From NCBI RefSeq assembly GCF_019880405.1, contig NZ_CP082269.1:2604001-2668000 (forward strand): a DNA stretch of 64,000 bases, read 5' to 3'. The notes below the pieces were generated by a model that ran no database searches, had not been told where the DNA came from, and saw nothing but the letters and a program-made list of their open reading frames with translations. This document shows, piece by piece, positions 51,050 through 60,165 of the stretch. Position 1 is the stretch's first letter; every line of letters begins with the position of its first letter. The DNA is from Enterobacter sp. C2 (GTDB taxonomy: Bacteria; Pseudomonadota; Gammaproteobacteria; Enterobacterales; Enterobacteriaceae). Made by a program: the position numbers and the translations under genes.

Positions 51050-51253
51050 GTGTTAATCCTCAGCACGGTTCAGAACCCGCCGCCAGCAGCGGCGTGGAAG
51101 AGGTCGCCATCACATGGCTGGCTGGGCTACGCGGTGTCCGGACCGTCCAGAATCTTAAACATAGCTGTGGGAAAGTGAGGCTGCGCACCCCGCTTGTACA
51201 AATTTGCAGCGGAGATCACTGAGTTGAGCGATTTTACCGCTACGCAAAAGAAG

Positions 51254-51287
51254 CGCGCCCCGGCAGGGTTAGCCATGCCGGGGCGCG
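51254..51287 (-). terminator. Intrinsic terminator after fusA2
   Basis: Perfect 12-bp stem CGCGCCCCGGCA / TGCCGGGGCGCG with T-rich run on the minus strand, 24 bp beyond the fusA2 stop. The 204 bp from here to the liv binding-protein gene hold its promoter; no operator recognised. Confidence 0.88.
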
Positions 51288-51310
51288 TTTAGCGAGGGTC
51301 AGTCAGTGAA

Positions 51311-53416
51311 TCAGGCGGTTTTAGCCCGGCTGGCGATAATGCTCTCCGCCACGTTTCGCGGCGCTTCCGCGTAGTGGTGGAACTCCATGCTGTAGGTGGC
51401 GCGTCCCTGGGACATTGAGCGCAGCGTCGTTGAGTAACCGAACATCTCCGCCAGCGGTACGTCGGCGCGGATAATCTGGCTCCCGAACCGCTCATCCATT
51501 CCCTGTACCATACCGCGACGGGACGAGAGATCCCCCATCACGTTGCCGGCATACTCCTCCGGGGTCTCTACCTCAACGTGCATAATCGGCTCCAGGATCG
51601 CCGGATCGGCACGTTTCGCCCCCTCTTTGAAGCCGAATATCGCTGCCATTCTAAAGGCCAGCTCTGAGGAGTCGACGTCATGGTAAGAGCCAAAGGTCAG
51701 CGTCGCCTTGATATCGACTACCGGATAGCCCGCCAGCACGCCGCTGTTGATCGCCTCCCGCAGGCCCTTCTCCACCGAAGGGATAAACTCCCGCGGTACA
51801 ACCCCGCCCTTGGTGGCATCCTCGAAGATAAAGCCTTTGCCTCCTTCCAGCGGCTCCAGCGTCAGCACGACATGGCCGTACTGCCCTTTACCGCCGGACT
51901 GGCGGACAAATTTGCCTTCGATATCCTTAACCGTTTTGCGGATCGTCTCCCGGTAGGTTACCTGCGGACGACCAATGTTCGCCTCCACGCCAAACTCGCG
52001 CCGCATGCGGTCGACAATGATCTCCAGATGCAGCTCGCCCATACCGGAGATAATAGTCTGACCCGACTCCTCGTCGGTATGCAGATGGAACGAGGGATCT
52101 TCCGCTGCCAGCCGCTGCAGGGCGATGCCCATCTTCTCCTGATCCGCCTTGGTTTTCGGCTCAATTGCCAGGGAGATCACCGGATCGGGAAACTCCATAC
52201 GTTCAAGGGTGATCACCGCATCCGGGGCGCACAGGGTATCGCCGGTGGTGACATCCTTCAGTCCGACGCAGGCGGCGATATCCCCGGCCCGCAGCTCGTC
52301 CACCTCGTGGCGATCGTTGGCGTGCATCAGCACAATGCGCCCGATGCGCTCCTTCTTGCCCTTAACCGGGTTCCACACCGCATCGCCTTTTTTCAGCACG
52401 CCGGAGTAGACGCGGATAAAGGTGAGCTGGCCCACGTAGGGGTCGGTCATCAGCTTGAAGGCCAGGGCGGAGAACGGCTCGCGATCGTCCGGATGGCGCT
52501 CGGCGGTTGCGCCCTTCTCATCGACGCCTTTAATAGCCGGAATATCAAGCGGGGATGGCATTAGCTCCACCACGGCGTCAAGCACGCGCTGTACCCCTTT
52601 GTTTTTAAAGGCGCTGCCGCAGAGCACGGGCTGGATCTCACCGGCCACGGTACGGGCACGCAGACCGCTGATAATCTCCGCCTCCTCCAGATCGCCATTT
52701 TCCAGATACTTATCCATTAACTCGTCATTGGCTTCCGCCGCTGCGGAGACCATCTTTTCTCGCCACGCTTTCGCCGTGGCCAGCAGCTCGTCCGGCACCG
52801 GCGCATAGCTGAACGCCATCCCCTGGGTGGCGTCGTCCCAAATGATTTCCCGCATCTTGATGAGATCCACCACGCCGGTGAAGTGCTCTTCCGCCCCGAT
52901 GGGGATCACAATCGGTACCGGATTTGCCTTCAGGCGGTCGATCATCATCTGCACCACGCGGAAGAAATCCGCGCCGGGCCGGTCCATCTTGTTGACGAAC
53001 GCCAGCCGGGGGACATGATACTTATTGGCCTGCCGCCAGACGGTCTCCGACTGGGGCTGCACGCCGCCCACGGAGTCGTAGACCATCACCGCGCCGTCCA
53101 GCACGCGCATGGAGCGCTCAACCTCAATGGTGAAGTCGACGTGACCGGGGGTGTCGATGATATTGATCCGGTGCGGCTCAAAGCCCCGATCCATACCGGG
53201 CCAGAAGCAGCTTACGGCCGCAGAGGTAATGGTAATTCCGCGCTCCTGCTCCTGCGCCATCCAGTCTGTCGTCGCTGCGCCATCGTGAACTTCACCCAGC
53301 TTATGGCTCATGCCGGTGTAAAACAGGATCCGTTCAGTGGTGGTGGTTTTGCCGGCATCAATGTGGGCAGAAATACCAATGTTGCGATAGCGTTCGAGGG
53401 GGATGGGTCGGGGCAT
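51311..53416 (-). CDS. fusA2: Elongation factor G paralogue (EF-G2)
   Basis: 701 residues with the whole EF-G layout. G domain with AHIDAGKTT (17-25), DTPGH and NKMD motifs, EF-G-specific insert, then domains II-V ([36 protein letters not shown] in domain III/IV boundary, [11 protein letters not shown] in IV). GTPase and translocation motifs look intact. It differs throughout from canonical EF-G (starts [12 protein letters not shown] rather than MARTTPIARYRN) and lies away from rpsL-rpsG-tufA. Divergent from an ArsR-type regulator 222 bp away. Role could be ribosome recycling, stress translocation or protection; not known here. Confidence 0.92.
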   Translation of the reverse strand: MPRPIPLERYRNIGISAHIDAGKTTTTERILFYTGMSHKLGEVHDGAATTDWMAQEQERGITITSAAVSCFWPGMDRGFEPHRINIIDTPGHVDFTIEVERSMRVLDGAVMVYDSVGGVQPQSETVWRQANKYHVPRLAFVNKMDRPGADFFRVVQMMIDRLKANPVPIVIPIGAEEHFTGVVDLIKMREIIWDDATQGMAFSYAPVPDELLATAKAWREKMVSAAAEANDELMDKYLENGDLEEAEIISGLRARTVAGEIQPVLCGSAFKNKGVQRVLDAVVELMPSPLDIPAIKGVDEKGATAERHPDDREPFSALAFKLMTDPYVGQLTFIRVYSGVLKKGDAVWNPVKGKKERIGRIVLMHANDRHEVDELRAGDIAACVGLKDVTTGDTLCAPDAVITLERMEFPDPVISLAIEPKTKADQEKMGIALQRLAAEDPSFHLHTDEESGQTIISGMGELHLEIIVDRMRREFGVEANIGRPQVTYRETIRKTVKDIEGKFVRQSGGKGQYGHVVLTLEPLEGGKGFIFEDATKGGVVPREFIPSVEKGLREAINSGVLAGYPVVDIKATLTFGSYHDVDSSELAFRMAAIFGFKEGAKRADPAILEPIMHVEVETPEEYAGNVMGDLSSRRGMVQGMDERFGSQIIRADVPLAEMFGYSTTLRSMSQGRATYSMEFHHYAEAPRNVAESIIASRAKTA

Positions 53417-53507
53417 GATGCGTCCTTAGTCAGTTTGACTGTTAGCGGCCAGTGCGGCCATTCGGGTTTAACGTCCTCATCATAGTCCAACTGTACGAGT
53501 ATATTCG

Positions 53508-53526
53508 AACTATTTTAGCTATAGTT
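53508..53526. promoter_or_regulatory. Candidate operator between fusA2 and the ArsR-type gene
   Basis: Perfect inverted repeat AACTAT-N7-ATAGTT (19 bp), AT-rich and near the middle of the divergent region, the size and shape of a winged-helix dimer site. A TATAGT-like -10 for the regulator lies about 70 bp further on. Confidence 0.45.
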
Positions 53527-53638
53527 ATGGATGATAATCTCGCCGCTGCTGCCGCATGGCACTCGCCGTTGGGTTTAGGTATAGTATGCGTTAGCCAGCT
53601 CGCTGGTCACTATTTGTGCTTATTGACTCAGGAACACT

Positions 53639-53947
53639 ATGATTGCCAGCCATCCCGATCGGGCAAAAATCCGCCTCGAAAATGTACTGTTCGCGCTGGG
53701 AAATCCGCTGCGCCTGGAGATCGTCAGAACGCTGGCAGATGAAGGAGAGCAGGCCTGTGGGTCGCTGCGCAAGGACGTGGCCAAATCGACCATGACCCAC
53801 CACTGGCGCGTGCTGCGCGATAGCGGCGTGATCTGGCAGCGTCCGCAGGGCCGGGAAAATCTGATCTCGCTGCGCCGTGACGATCTTGACGCCCGTTTTC
53901 CAGGGCTAATGGATATCCTGCTCAATGCCATTCATGCCGAGCAGTAG
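53639..53947 (+). CDS. ArsR-family winged-helix regulator
   Basis: 102 residues with the ArsR/SmtB-type fold: ALGNPLRLEIVRTLADEGEQACGSL (helices 2-3), DVAKSTMTHHWRVLRDSGVIW (recognition helix) and a beta-wing (RPQGRENLISLRRDDL). The metal-binding CxC motif of arsenic/zinc sensors is absent; only one Cys is seen. It is divergent from fusA2, so control of fusA2 is a fair guess. Its ligand is unknown. Confidence 0.88.
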   Translation: MIASHPDRAKIRLENVLFALGNPLRLEIVRTLADEGEQACGSLRKDVAKSTMTHHWRVLRDSGVIWQRPQGRENLISLRRDDLDARFPGLMDILLNAIHAEQ

Positions 53948-53990
53948 TTAAACGGTTTGCGAGGTAAGTCAGGAACGCGGAAGGGGTAAA

Positions 53991-54021
53991 ACGCCGGGTG
54001 GCAGCGTTGCCAGACCCGGCT
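53991..54021. repeat. REP-like hairpin downstream of yeeX
   Basis: GCCGGGT-GGCA-GCGT-TGCC-AGACCCGGC, two stacked stems with a small bulge, typical of enterobacterial REP units, between convergent arsR-type gene and yeeX; may act as terminator for yeeX. Confidence 0.6.
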
Positions 54022-54029
54022 TAAAAACG

Positions 54030-54371
54030 TTACTCGTCTTTCGCTTCAACCGCGGCGTGTTTCAGTTCGCCCATCGTTTTCAGCTTCTTAGAGATTTCAC
54101 GACGCTCTTTCGAGATCTCAGCGTTTTTGATGATGTAGTCATCTACGCGGTCCTCGTAGTCGGTCTTCATGCTGGCGATGATGCCCTGGATCGCTTCAAC
54201 GCTCATTCCCGGCTTGATGTAGTCGCTCAGGTTATCCAGCAGCAGAACGCGTTTCTGGTTATCGCGGATTTTTTTCTCAACGTCCTGAATTTCACGCTGA
54301 AGTTTGTTCTTACGGCGGAACAGACGTACGAACTCCAGAACGTCCTGGAATGAAGGCTTAGTAGTTTCCAT
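54030..54371 (-). CDS. yeeX: DUF496 protein YeeX
   Basis: 113-residue, highly charged helical protein of the DUF496 family, almost identical by memory to E. coli YeeX over residues 1-90 ([20 protein letters not shown]). Coiled coil likely at 20-45 and 85-105. C-terminal tail differs. Function unknown. Confidence 0.94.
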   Translation of the reverse strand: METTKPSFQDVLEFVRLFRRKNKLQREIQDVEKKIRDNQKRVLLLDNLSDYIKPGMSVEAIQGIIASMKTDYEDRVDDYIIKNAEISKERREISKKLKTMGELKHAAVEAKDE

Positions 54372-54537
54372 TTTTACACCCCTGCTAATATCAGATTCGG
54401 ATTCGTTAAAGCAACCGCTGTAGGGTAAACATACTTTTAGGCGTTGCTGATGACAATGATTTTATCCCTCTAAATATCATAACGCTAAATCAGGCTGAAT
54501 CGAAACAACCTGCTGCTGATTCACTTACGGATGCAGC

Positions 54538-55599
54538 TTATTTGCGCAGCGCCCGGCAGATAAGATGCGAAAGCAGCTCCAGCTGCCGCGCCAGCTCCAT
54601 GCTTAACCACACGTAGCTGTGCATCGGAGTTTCCGCTAATGGCTCATCTTTATGCTGTTGGATCAGCTCTCGCAGCTCCACCACTATCTCGTTAAGCCGC
54701 TCGCTGTTGGCAAGGATCGGCTGCGGATTACCTTCGTAGAGCGCATGGGCGATGGTCAGCAGCGTTTGCTGCGTCATGGTCTGGGTCTCGCGGATCGTCC
54801 GGGCGTTAAGCATCACGAAGTGGCTGGCCCGCGACGCCCAGTGGGCGTTGATCTGCAGCTCAAGCATACACACCATGTTACGGCTTACGGTCTGAATAGC
54901 TTCGAAAATGGCTTTCTGAATGTGCGTCTCTTTGCTGGCAGGCACAATCAGGCCGCGCATCTTTACGACATCATTGAGAATGTTTTGCAGATGCTTCTCC
55001 AGCCGCGGGCGCTCCACCAGGTTCGGTGAGAAGCCCGCCTGGTAGACACGGTTGAAGTTGGTGACGTAGTTCGCCATCTGGATACGCCAGTGCAGAAACG
55101 CCCGCTGCGGCCAGATACCGGTAAACAGCATTGCCAGCAGCGAGCCTAAAATAACGTCTCCGCCTCGCCACAGCGCAATTTGCATATCCCCCGCCGGTGC
55201 ACCTACCACGACCGCGAGCGTGATGCCAATCAGCAGCGCCTGGTAGGGTTTCTTGCCCAGCGCCAGCCAGCCACAGAGAAACATCGCGGCGGCGCACCAG
55301 AGCAGCATCAGCGGGAGGGAGATCACTTCCAGCTTCAGGGCTATCAGCCCCAGCGCCGAACCGAAGATAGTGCCACCGATACGTTCGAAGGCACGCGGCA
55401 CGACGTTACCCCAAAAGGAGATAGGCCCCATAATCACCACCAGGGTAATCAACGGCCAGGTGCCCTCAGGAATGTTTAGCAGGCGCACCAGCAGAAAGGT
55501 GAGAATAAACGCCAGCGCTATTCTGGCCCCATGCACAAGGCGATAGTGGCGGTATAAGCGTATTTCAAAAGGGCTGAGTGATTTGTCGGTGCGCACCAC
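54538..55599 (-). CDS. yeeA: FUSC-family inner-membrane protein YeeA
   Basis: 353 residues: six to seven membrane segments in the first 170 residues (GARIALAFILTFLLVRLLNIPEGTWPLITL, FERIGGTIFGSALGLIAL) and a helical cytoplasmic C-terminal domain, half-size relatives of aromatic-acid efflux protein AaeB. Transport role presumed, substrate unknown. Position yeeX-yeeA-sbmC as in E. coli. Confidence 0.93.
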   Translation of the reverse strand: MVRTDKSLSPFEIRLYRHYRLVHGARIALAFILTFLLVRLLNIPEGTWPLITLVVIMGPISFWGNVVPRAFERIGGTIFGSALGLIALKLEVISLPLMLLWCAAAMFLCGWLALGKKPYQALLIGITLAVVVGAPAGDMQIALWRGGDVILGSLLAMLFTGIWPQRAFLHWRIQMANYVTNFNRVYQAGFSPNLVERPRLEKHLQNILNDVVKMRGLIVPASKETHIQKAIFEAIQTVSRNMVCMLELQINAHWASRASHFVMLNARTIRETQTMTQQTLLTIAHALYEGNPQPILANSERLNEIVVELRELIQQHKDEPLAETPMHSYVWLSMELARQLELLSHLICRALRK

Positions 55600-55743
55600 G
55601 CTCTCCGGCTAAGACATCCAAAGGCGCAATTGTAACGAATTTTCGCGCCGGGGCCCTGGCGTTGTGACCGAAAGCCCCGTAAAAACTGCTTTTAATGATT
55701 AAAATCAGTAAACAGGCTGACAGGATCAACGGTAAGCGGGCGC

Positions 55744-56217
55744 TTAGAGTGATTTGGGCTCAACGGGAATGTGCATCTCAACATCCCAGTAGCCGCTATT
55801 GCTGTCTGCATTCAGGTAGCGCTCAAAGCAGGGCCGGGCTGCTATCTGGTAGTAGGCATCCGGGAGCAGGCTGTCAAAAAAGAGATCCCAGGTTTTTTCA
55901 AACTCTTCGTTATAGACCCGCGCTCGAGCCACAGCATACTGACCGCCTGGCAGCTCGCTCAGGATCACTCCCCCGCTGTTTTCCGGAACGGTGAACCCTT
56001 CGGGCACTGAAATGACCGTGTCGGCACGCAGTTTCTCCGGCGGGACTTCGTCGGGGTTATCGTAGTAGACGGCGATCCACTCCTGCGGCTGGAGATGATT
56101 ACTTTGCACCCACAGGGTAAGCTGTGCAAAACCCTGCTTAACGGTCTTTTCCCACGGCCCCACCAGATGAAACCCGGCAATGGTGCGCTTATCGAGCTGT
56201 TTGATACTGTAGTCCAT
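55744..56217 (-). CDS. sbmC: DNA gyrase inhibitor SbmC (GyrI)
   Basis: SOS-inducible protein that binds and inhibits gyrase and protects from microcin B17 and quinolones. 157 residues, GyrI-like fold ([57 protein letters not shown]). A LexA-like box lies just upstream. Confidence 0.94.
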   Translation of the reverse strand: MDYSIKQLDKRTIAGFHLVGPWEKTVKQGFAQLTLWVQSNHLQPQEWIAVYYDNPDEVPPEKLRADTVISVPEGFTVPENSGGVILSELPGGQYAVARARVYNEEFEKTWDLFFDSLLPDAYYQIAARPCFERYLNADSNSGYWDVEMHIPVEPKSL

Positions 56218-56236
56218 GCTGCCTCCGCGATGATTG

Positions 56237-56252
56237 CTGTATGGATATACAC
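56237..56252. promoter_or_regulatory. LexA-like box upstream of sbmC
   Basis: CTGT-N8-ACAC with AT-rich centre (ATGGATAT), one base from the CTGT-N8-ACAG LexA consensus, 20 bp upstream of the sbmC start. sbmC is an SOS gene in E. coli. Confidence 0.6.
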
Positions 56253-56337
56253 TCTCTCTTTTTAAGGGCTTACTGTCACCCCTGAACTGTTCAGTATGCG
56301 AGCAGACTCGCAGAGTTGCCAGCCTGCCCGCTGTCTC

Positions 56338-57501
56338 TTACAGCACGTGGTGCAAATAGTCGCTCATGCGCGAGAAAACGCCGCCTTTTTCGATCGCTTC
56401 CAGAGTGACCAGCGGTGAGCGGGCAACCAGCTTGCCGTTATCATACAGCTCCACCTCGCCTACCTGCTGGTTCGCGGGCATCGGCGCTTCCAGCTCTTTA
56501 CCGTTCAGCACGTACTTGGCTTTGATGTGGTCCAAATCGGCCTTGGGCAGTGCCAGCCAGAAGTCGCGGTCCGTACCCAGCGCCACCTTCTCTTTATCGC
56601 CGTACCAGACGCGCTCGCTTCCTACCTGTTTCCCTTTATGCAGGATCTGTACGGTATCAAAGTTATCATCGCCCCAGTGCAGCAGCTTACGCGCCTGCTC
56701 CTCACGACCTTTCGGGCTCTCACCGCCCATCACGACCGCGATCAGCCGCCGCTGACCGTTAACGCTGGAAGCAATAAGGTTAAAGCCTGCCCCGGAGGTG
56801 TGGCCGGTTTTTAGACCGTCGACGTTGAGCGACTTGTCCCACAGCAGGCCATTACGGTTCTGCTGGGTGATACCGTTCCAGGTGAGGCTCTTCTCGCTAT
56901 ACATGTGGTAGAACTCGGGCTCACCGTGAATGATGGCTCGGGAGAGTACGGCCAGATCGTAGGCCGAGCTGTGCTGGCCCGGCGCATCCAGACCGTGGAC
57001 GGTCTCAAAGTGGGTATCGCGCAGGTTGAGTTTCTGCGCGTAGCTGTTCATCATCTTCACAAACTGCGGTTGGCCGCCAGCAACATAGTCCGCCAGCGCC
57101 ACGCAGGCATCGTTGCCGGAGTCAACGATCAGGCCACGGCTCAGATCGCGCACCGTGATGCGATCCCCCGGCTTGATAAACATCAGCGAGGAGCCATCAA
57201 ATACCGGATTTCCCTTTGCCCAGGCGTCTTTACCAACGGTAACAATATCGTCCGGCGTGATGCGCTTGCTATCGATAGCGCGGTCAACCACGTAGCCGGT
57301 CATCAGCTTGGTGAGGCTAGCCGGGTTACGCTGCTGGTGTTCATTGCCTGCGGTCAATATCTGCCCCGTGGTGTAGTCCATTAATACCCAGGCACCGGCC
57401 TGGATCTGCGGAGGCTGTACAGCAAAAGAGGGGCTGGCAGCCAGGGCAGAATTCACGCAAACAGCAAGGAGGGAGGCGGCAACAAACAAACGGCGTTTCA
57501 A
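56338..57501 (-). CDS. dacD: D-alanyl-D-alanine carboxypeptidase DacD (PBP6b)
   Basis: Removes terminal D-Ala from peptidoglycan pentapeptides; periplasmic, anchored by a C-terminal amphipathic helix. I place the start at TTG 57499-57501, because it aligns with the E. coli start (MKRRL), is preceded by AAGGA at 7 nt and gives a normal signal peptide (KRRLFVAASLLAVCVNSALA). A longer ATG frame (57582) would put 27 residues in front of it. 387 residues with SLTK (active Ser62), SGN and KTG motifs and the C-terminal PBP5_C domain (FSRMSDYLHHVL). Confidence 0.94.
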   Translation of the reverse strand: MKRRLFVAASLLAVCVNSALAASPSFAVQPPQIQAGAWVLMDYTTGQILTAGNEHQQRNPASLTKLMTGYVVDRAIDSKRITPDDIVTVGKDAWAKGNPVFDGSSLMFIKPGDRITVRDLSRGLIVDSGNDACVALADYVAGGQPQFVKMMNSYAQKLNLRDTHFETVHGLDAPGQHSSAYDLAVLSRAIIHGEPEFYHMYSEKSLTWNGITQQNRNGLLWDKSLNVDGLKTGHTSGAGFNLIASSVNGQRRLIAVVMGGESPKGREEQARKLLHWGDDNFDTVQILHKGKQVGSERVWYGDKEKVALGTDRDFWLALPKADLDHIKAKYVLNGKELEAPMPANQQVGEVELYDNGKLVARSPLVTLEAIEKGGVFSRMSDYLHHVL

Positions 57502-57691
57502 GAGGATATCCTTAAGGTGTGACAAAAGAGCTGACCTTTGTACGGAAAATGTTGTGTCGAATCCTGGAACAATTGCAAACAAATGTGACAGCGAAGGGCA
57601 AGCAAGCGCCGCATTTTGCTATCCATCATGTTTCAGGCATGTTAAGTTTTTTGTCCGTTGAGGTAATTCTAACCATTTAACTGGCAGAGCT

Positions 57692-58723
57692 ATGCAACCG
57701 AAAAGAGATGTTTCAATCGATCTGTTACGGATTTTTTGTTGTTTTCTCGTTGTTGGTATCCATGTTTCGCCGCTCTACGATAGCTTTATAAACTTTGATG
57801 TCCCCGATACGCAAAAAACCGTTGCCCTCCTGATACAAGGATTGGTTCGTGCAGGACTCCCTGTATTCTTCCTGTTAAGCGGTTACTACTTATTGAATGC
57901 TCATGTCGTCTCCCTAAAAAGCTTTTATAAACGTCGGCTGGCTTCAATATTAATTCCCTTTATCATCTATTCGTTAATTCATTATGAAATACTCTCCTTT
58001 TTCAACGGCTCTGACGGTATCGAGGAAGTGATAGGGGGTTACCTTAAGGGTTTACTGAACGCGACGGGTATCTCTATCCATTTTTGGTTTGTCTACGCCC
58101 TGTTGGGTATCTATCTTGTCGCTCCGTTTATCAATAGAGCACTGGCAGCACTGCCACAAAGGTATACGCTGGCCGCTATTGTTATCCTGGTGGCAATTAT
58201 GGTGTACAACGTCTATTTCAAAGCGCTGATTCCAGGATTTTCCATCCCCTATCTCGGCGACTGGTTAAGCTATTTTATTATCGGCGGCCTGCTGAACAGG
58301 CTTCCTGCAGTTAAACTCTCTACCGCACTGCTTCTGGTCGGCATAGGTTATATCTCAACCTGTGTGCTGACCTATTATCAGTTCCAGCTGAAAAATGGGA
58401 TTAACTTTTATCCCTTCGATGCGGGTCTCAATATGCTGGTATTTACCTGTGGTCTCACCCTGCTGTTCAGAGGACTGCATATTGAAGTCAGCGAAAGGTC
58501 GGCAAAAATTATTGCCTGGGTCTCCACACAAACGTACGGCATCTACCTGATCCATGCCATTGTTCTCTATGTTACCAGCAGGCACTACGACAATAGCTGG
58601 TATGCTAGCGCCGTCGCACAATACACGTTAGGCATGACGGTTTTCGTCTTTGTGGTTTCACTTCTGTTAACATACGCCATTGATTCAGTTTTAACGAACC
58701 GACTGGTGAGAGCGTTTAAATGA
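57692..58723 (+). CDS. Membrane acyltransferase, acyltransferase-3 family
   Basis: 343 residues with ten or so membrane segments. RDVSIDLLRIFCCFLVVGIHVSPLYDS places the family Arg and His motifs (R...H) at the start of helix 1, and SGYYLLN and FYKRRLASILIPFI are typical of OafA/WecH/OpgC-type enzymes that acylate extracytoplasmic sugars. It overlaps sbcB by 4 bp (ATGA), so it is transcribed with it, although E. coli has nothing here. More AT-rich than sbcB. An OpgB-like gene lies on the other side of sbcB. WecH, OpgC or O-antigen acetylation are all possible; substrate unknown. Confidence 0.85.
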   Translation: MQPKRDVSIDLLRIFCCFLVVGIHVSPLYDSFINFDVPDTQKTVALLIQGLVRAGLPVFFLLSGYYLLNAHVVSLKSFYKRRLASILIPFIIYSLIHYEILSFFNGSDGIEEVIGGYLKGLLNATGISIHFWFVYALLGIYLVAPFINRALAALPQRYTLAAIVILVAIMVYNVYFKALIPGFSIPYLGDWLSYFIIGGLLNRLPAVKLSTALLLVGIGYISTCVLTYYQFQLKNGINFYPFDAGLNMLVFTCGLTLLFRGLHIEVSERSAKIIAWVSTQTYGIYLIHAIVLYVTSRHYDNSWYASAVAQYTLGMTVFVFVVSLLLTYAIDSVLTNRLVRAFK

Positions 58724-60138
58724 CATCTGACAGACCCACCTTCCTCTTCCATGACTACGAGACCTTCGGCACCAGCCCGTCGCTGGATCGGCCCGCGCAG
58801 TTTGCTGCCCTCCGTACTGACGAAGATTTCACGCCGATTGGCGAGCCGGAGGTGTTCTACTGCCAGCCTGCGGATGACTACCTGCCGCAGCCAGAAGCCG
58901 TAATGATCACCGGCATTACGCCGCAGATCGCCCGGGAAAAAGGTGACAACGAAGCCGCCTTTGCAAAGCGGATCCATGACATCTTTACCGTGCCGGGCAC
59001 CTGCGTGGTGGGTTATAACAACGTTCGCTTCGATGATGAAGTCACCCGCAACGTTTTCTACCGCAACTTTTATGATCCTTACGCCTGGAGTTGGCAGCAC
59101 GGTAACTCCCGCTGGGATCTGCTGGACGTGATGCGTGCCTGCTACGCACTACGCCCGGAAGGCATCAACTGGCCGGAGAACGATGACGGCCTGCCCAGCT
59201 TCCGCCTTGAGCATCTGACGCAGGCCAACGGCATTGAGCACAGCAATGCTCACGATGCGATGGCGGACGTCTACGCCACCATTGCCATGGCGCAACTGGT
59301 TAAAGCCCGCCAACCCAAGCTGTTTAACTACCTCTACGCCTACCGCAGCAAGCAGAAGCTGACCACGCTGATCGACGTGCCGCAGATGAAACCGCTGGTG
59401 CACGTTTCCGGTATGTTCGGCGCCCATCGCGGCAATACCAGTTGGGTTGCGCCGCTGGCCTGGCATCCGGAGAACCGAAACTCGGTGATCATGGTCGACC
59501 TGGCCGGAGATATGTCTCCTCTGCTGGAACTGGACGCCGACGCGCTGCGCGAACGCCTCTATACGCCTAAAGCGGATCTGGGTGATGAATCCCCCGTACC
59601 CGTGAAGCTGGTGCACCTCAATAAGTGTCCGGTGCTGGCGCAGGCGAATACCCTGCGTCCGGAAGACGCCGATCGGCTGGGTATCAACCGTCAGGCGTGC
59701 CTGGCGAACCTGCAAATTCTGCGCGACAACCCAGCCGTGCGGGAGAAGGTGCTGGCTATTTTTGCCGAAGCCGAGCCGTTTGTGCCGTCGGATAACGTTG
59801 ACGCCCAGCTCTATAACGGCTTCTTTAGCGACGCCGATCGCGCGGCGATGAAAATCGTGCTGGCGACCGATCCGCAGAACCTGCCAGCGCTGGATATTAC
59901 CTTCGCCGATAAGCGCATTGAGAAGCTGCTGTTTAACTATCGGGCACGCAATTTCCCCGGCACGCTGGATGAAAACGAGCAGCAGCGCTGGCTCCAGCAT
60001 CGGCGTAACGTTTTTACGCCAGAATTTTTGCAGGCCTGGGCGGAAGAGCTGGAGGCGCTCTACCAGCAACACGCGGAGGATAGCGAGAAGCTTAACCTTA
60101 TTAAAACGCTCTATCAGTATGCACAAGACATTATTTAA
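58720..60138 (+). CDS. sbcB: Exodeoxyribonuclease I (SbcB)
   Basis: 3'-5' single-strand DNase used in recombination and mismatch repair. 472 residues: DnaQ-type exonuclease domain (FLFHDYETFGTSPSLDRPAQ with Asp12/Glu14, NNVRFDDEVTRN, SNAHDAMADVYATIAMA), SH3-like middle and C-terminal helical ExoI domains (RNFPGTLDENEQQRW). Starts at the ATG that overlaps the acyltransferase stop. Read-through from the upstream gene is likely. Confidence 0.97.
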   Translation: MTSDRPTFLFHDYETFGTSPSLDRPAQFAALRTDEDFTPIGEPEVFYCQPADDYLPQPEAVMITGITPQIAREKGDNEAAFAKRIHDIFTVPGTCVVGYNNVRFDDEVTRNVFYRNFYDPYAWSWQHGNSRWDLLDVMRACYALRPEGINWPENDDGLPSFRLEHLTQANGIEHSNAHDAMADVYATIAMAQLVKARQPKLFNYLYAYRSKQKLTTLIDVPQMKPLVHVSGMFGAHRGNTSWVAPLAWHPENRNSVIMVDLAGDMSPLLELDADALRERLYTPKADLGDESPVPVKLVHLNKCPVLAQANTLRPEDADRLGINRQACLANLQILRDNPAVREKVLAIFAEAEPFVPSDNVDAQLYNGFFSDADRAAMKIVLATDPQNLPALDITFADKRIEKLLFNYRARNFPGTLDENEQQRWLQHRRNVFTPEFLQAWAEELEALYQQHAEDSEKLNLIKTLYQYAQDII

Positions 60139-60165
60139 CTCTCGAATGGATTTGACACACCTAAA

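Noticed and set aside
53452..53742. 96-codon plus-strand frame upstream of and overlapping the ArsR-type gene
   Set aside because: It overlaps the ArsR-type gene in another frame, lacks a ribosome site and has no recognisable domain.
57502..57582. Upstream N-terminal extension of DacD
   Set aside because: Would place 27 unconserved residues before the signal peptide; the TTG start fits the family and the ribosome site.
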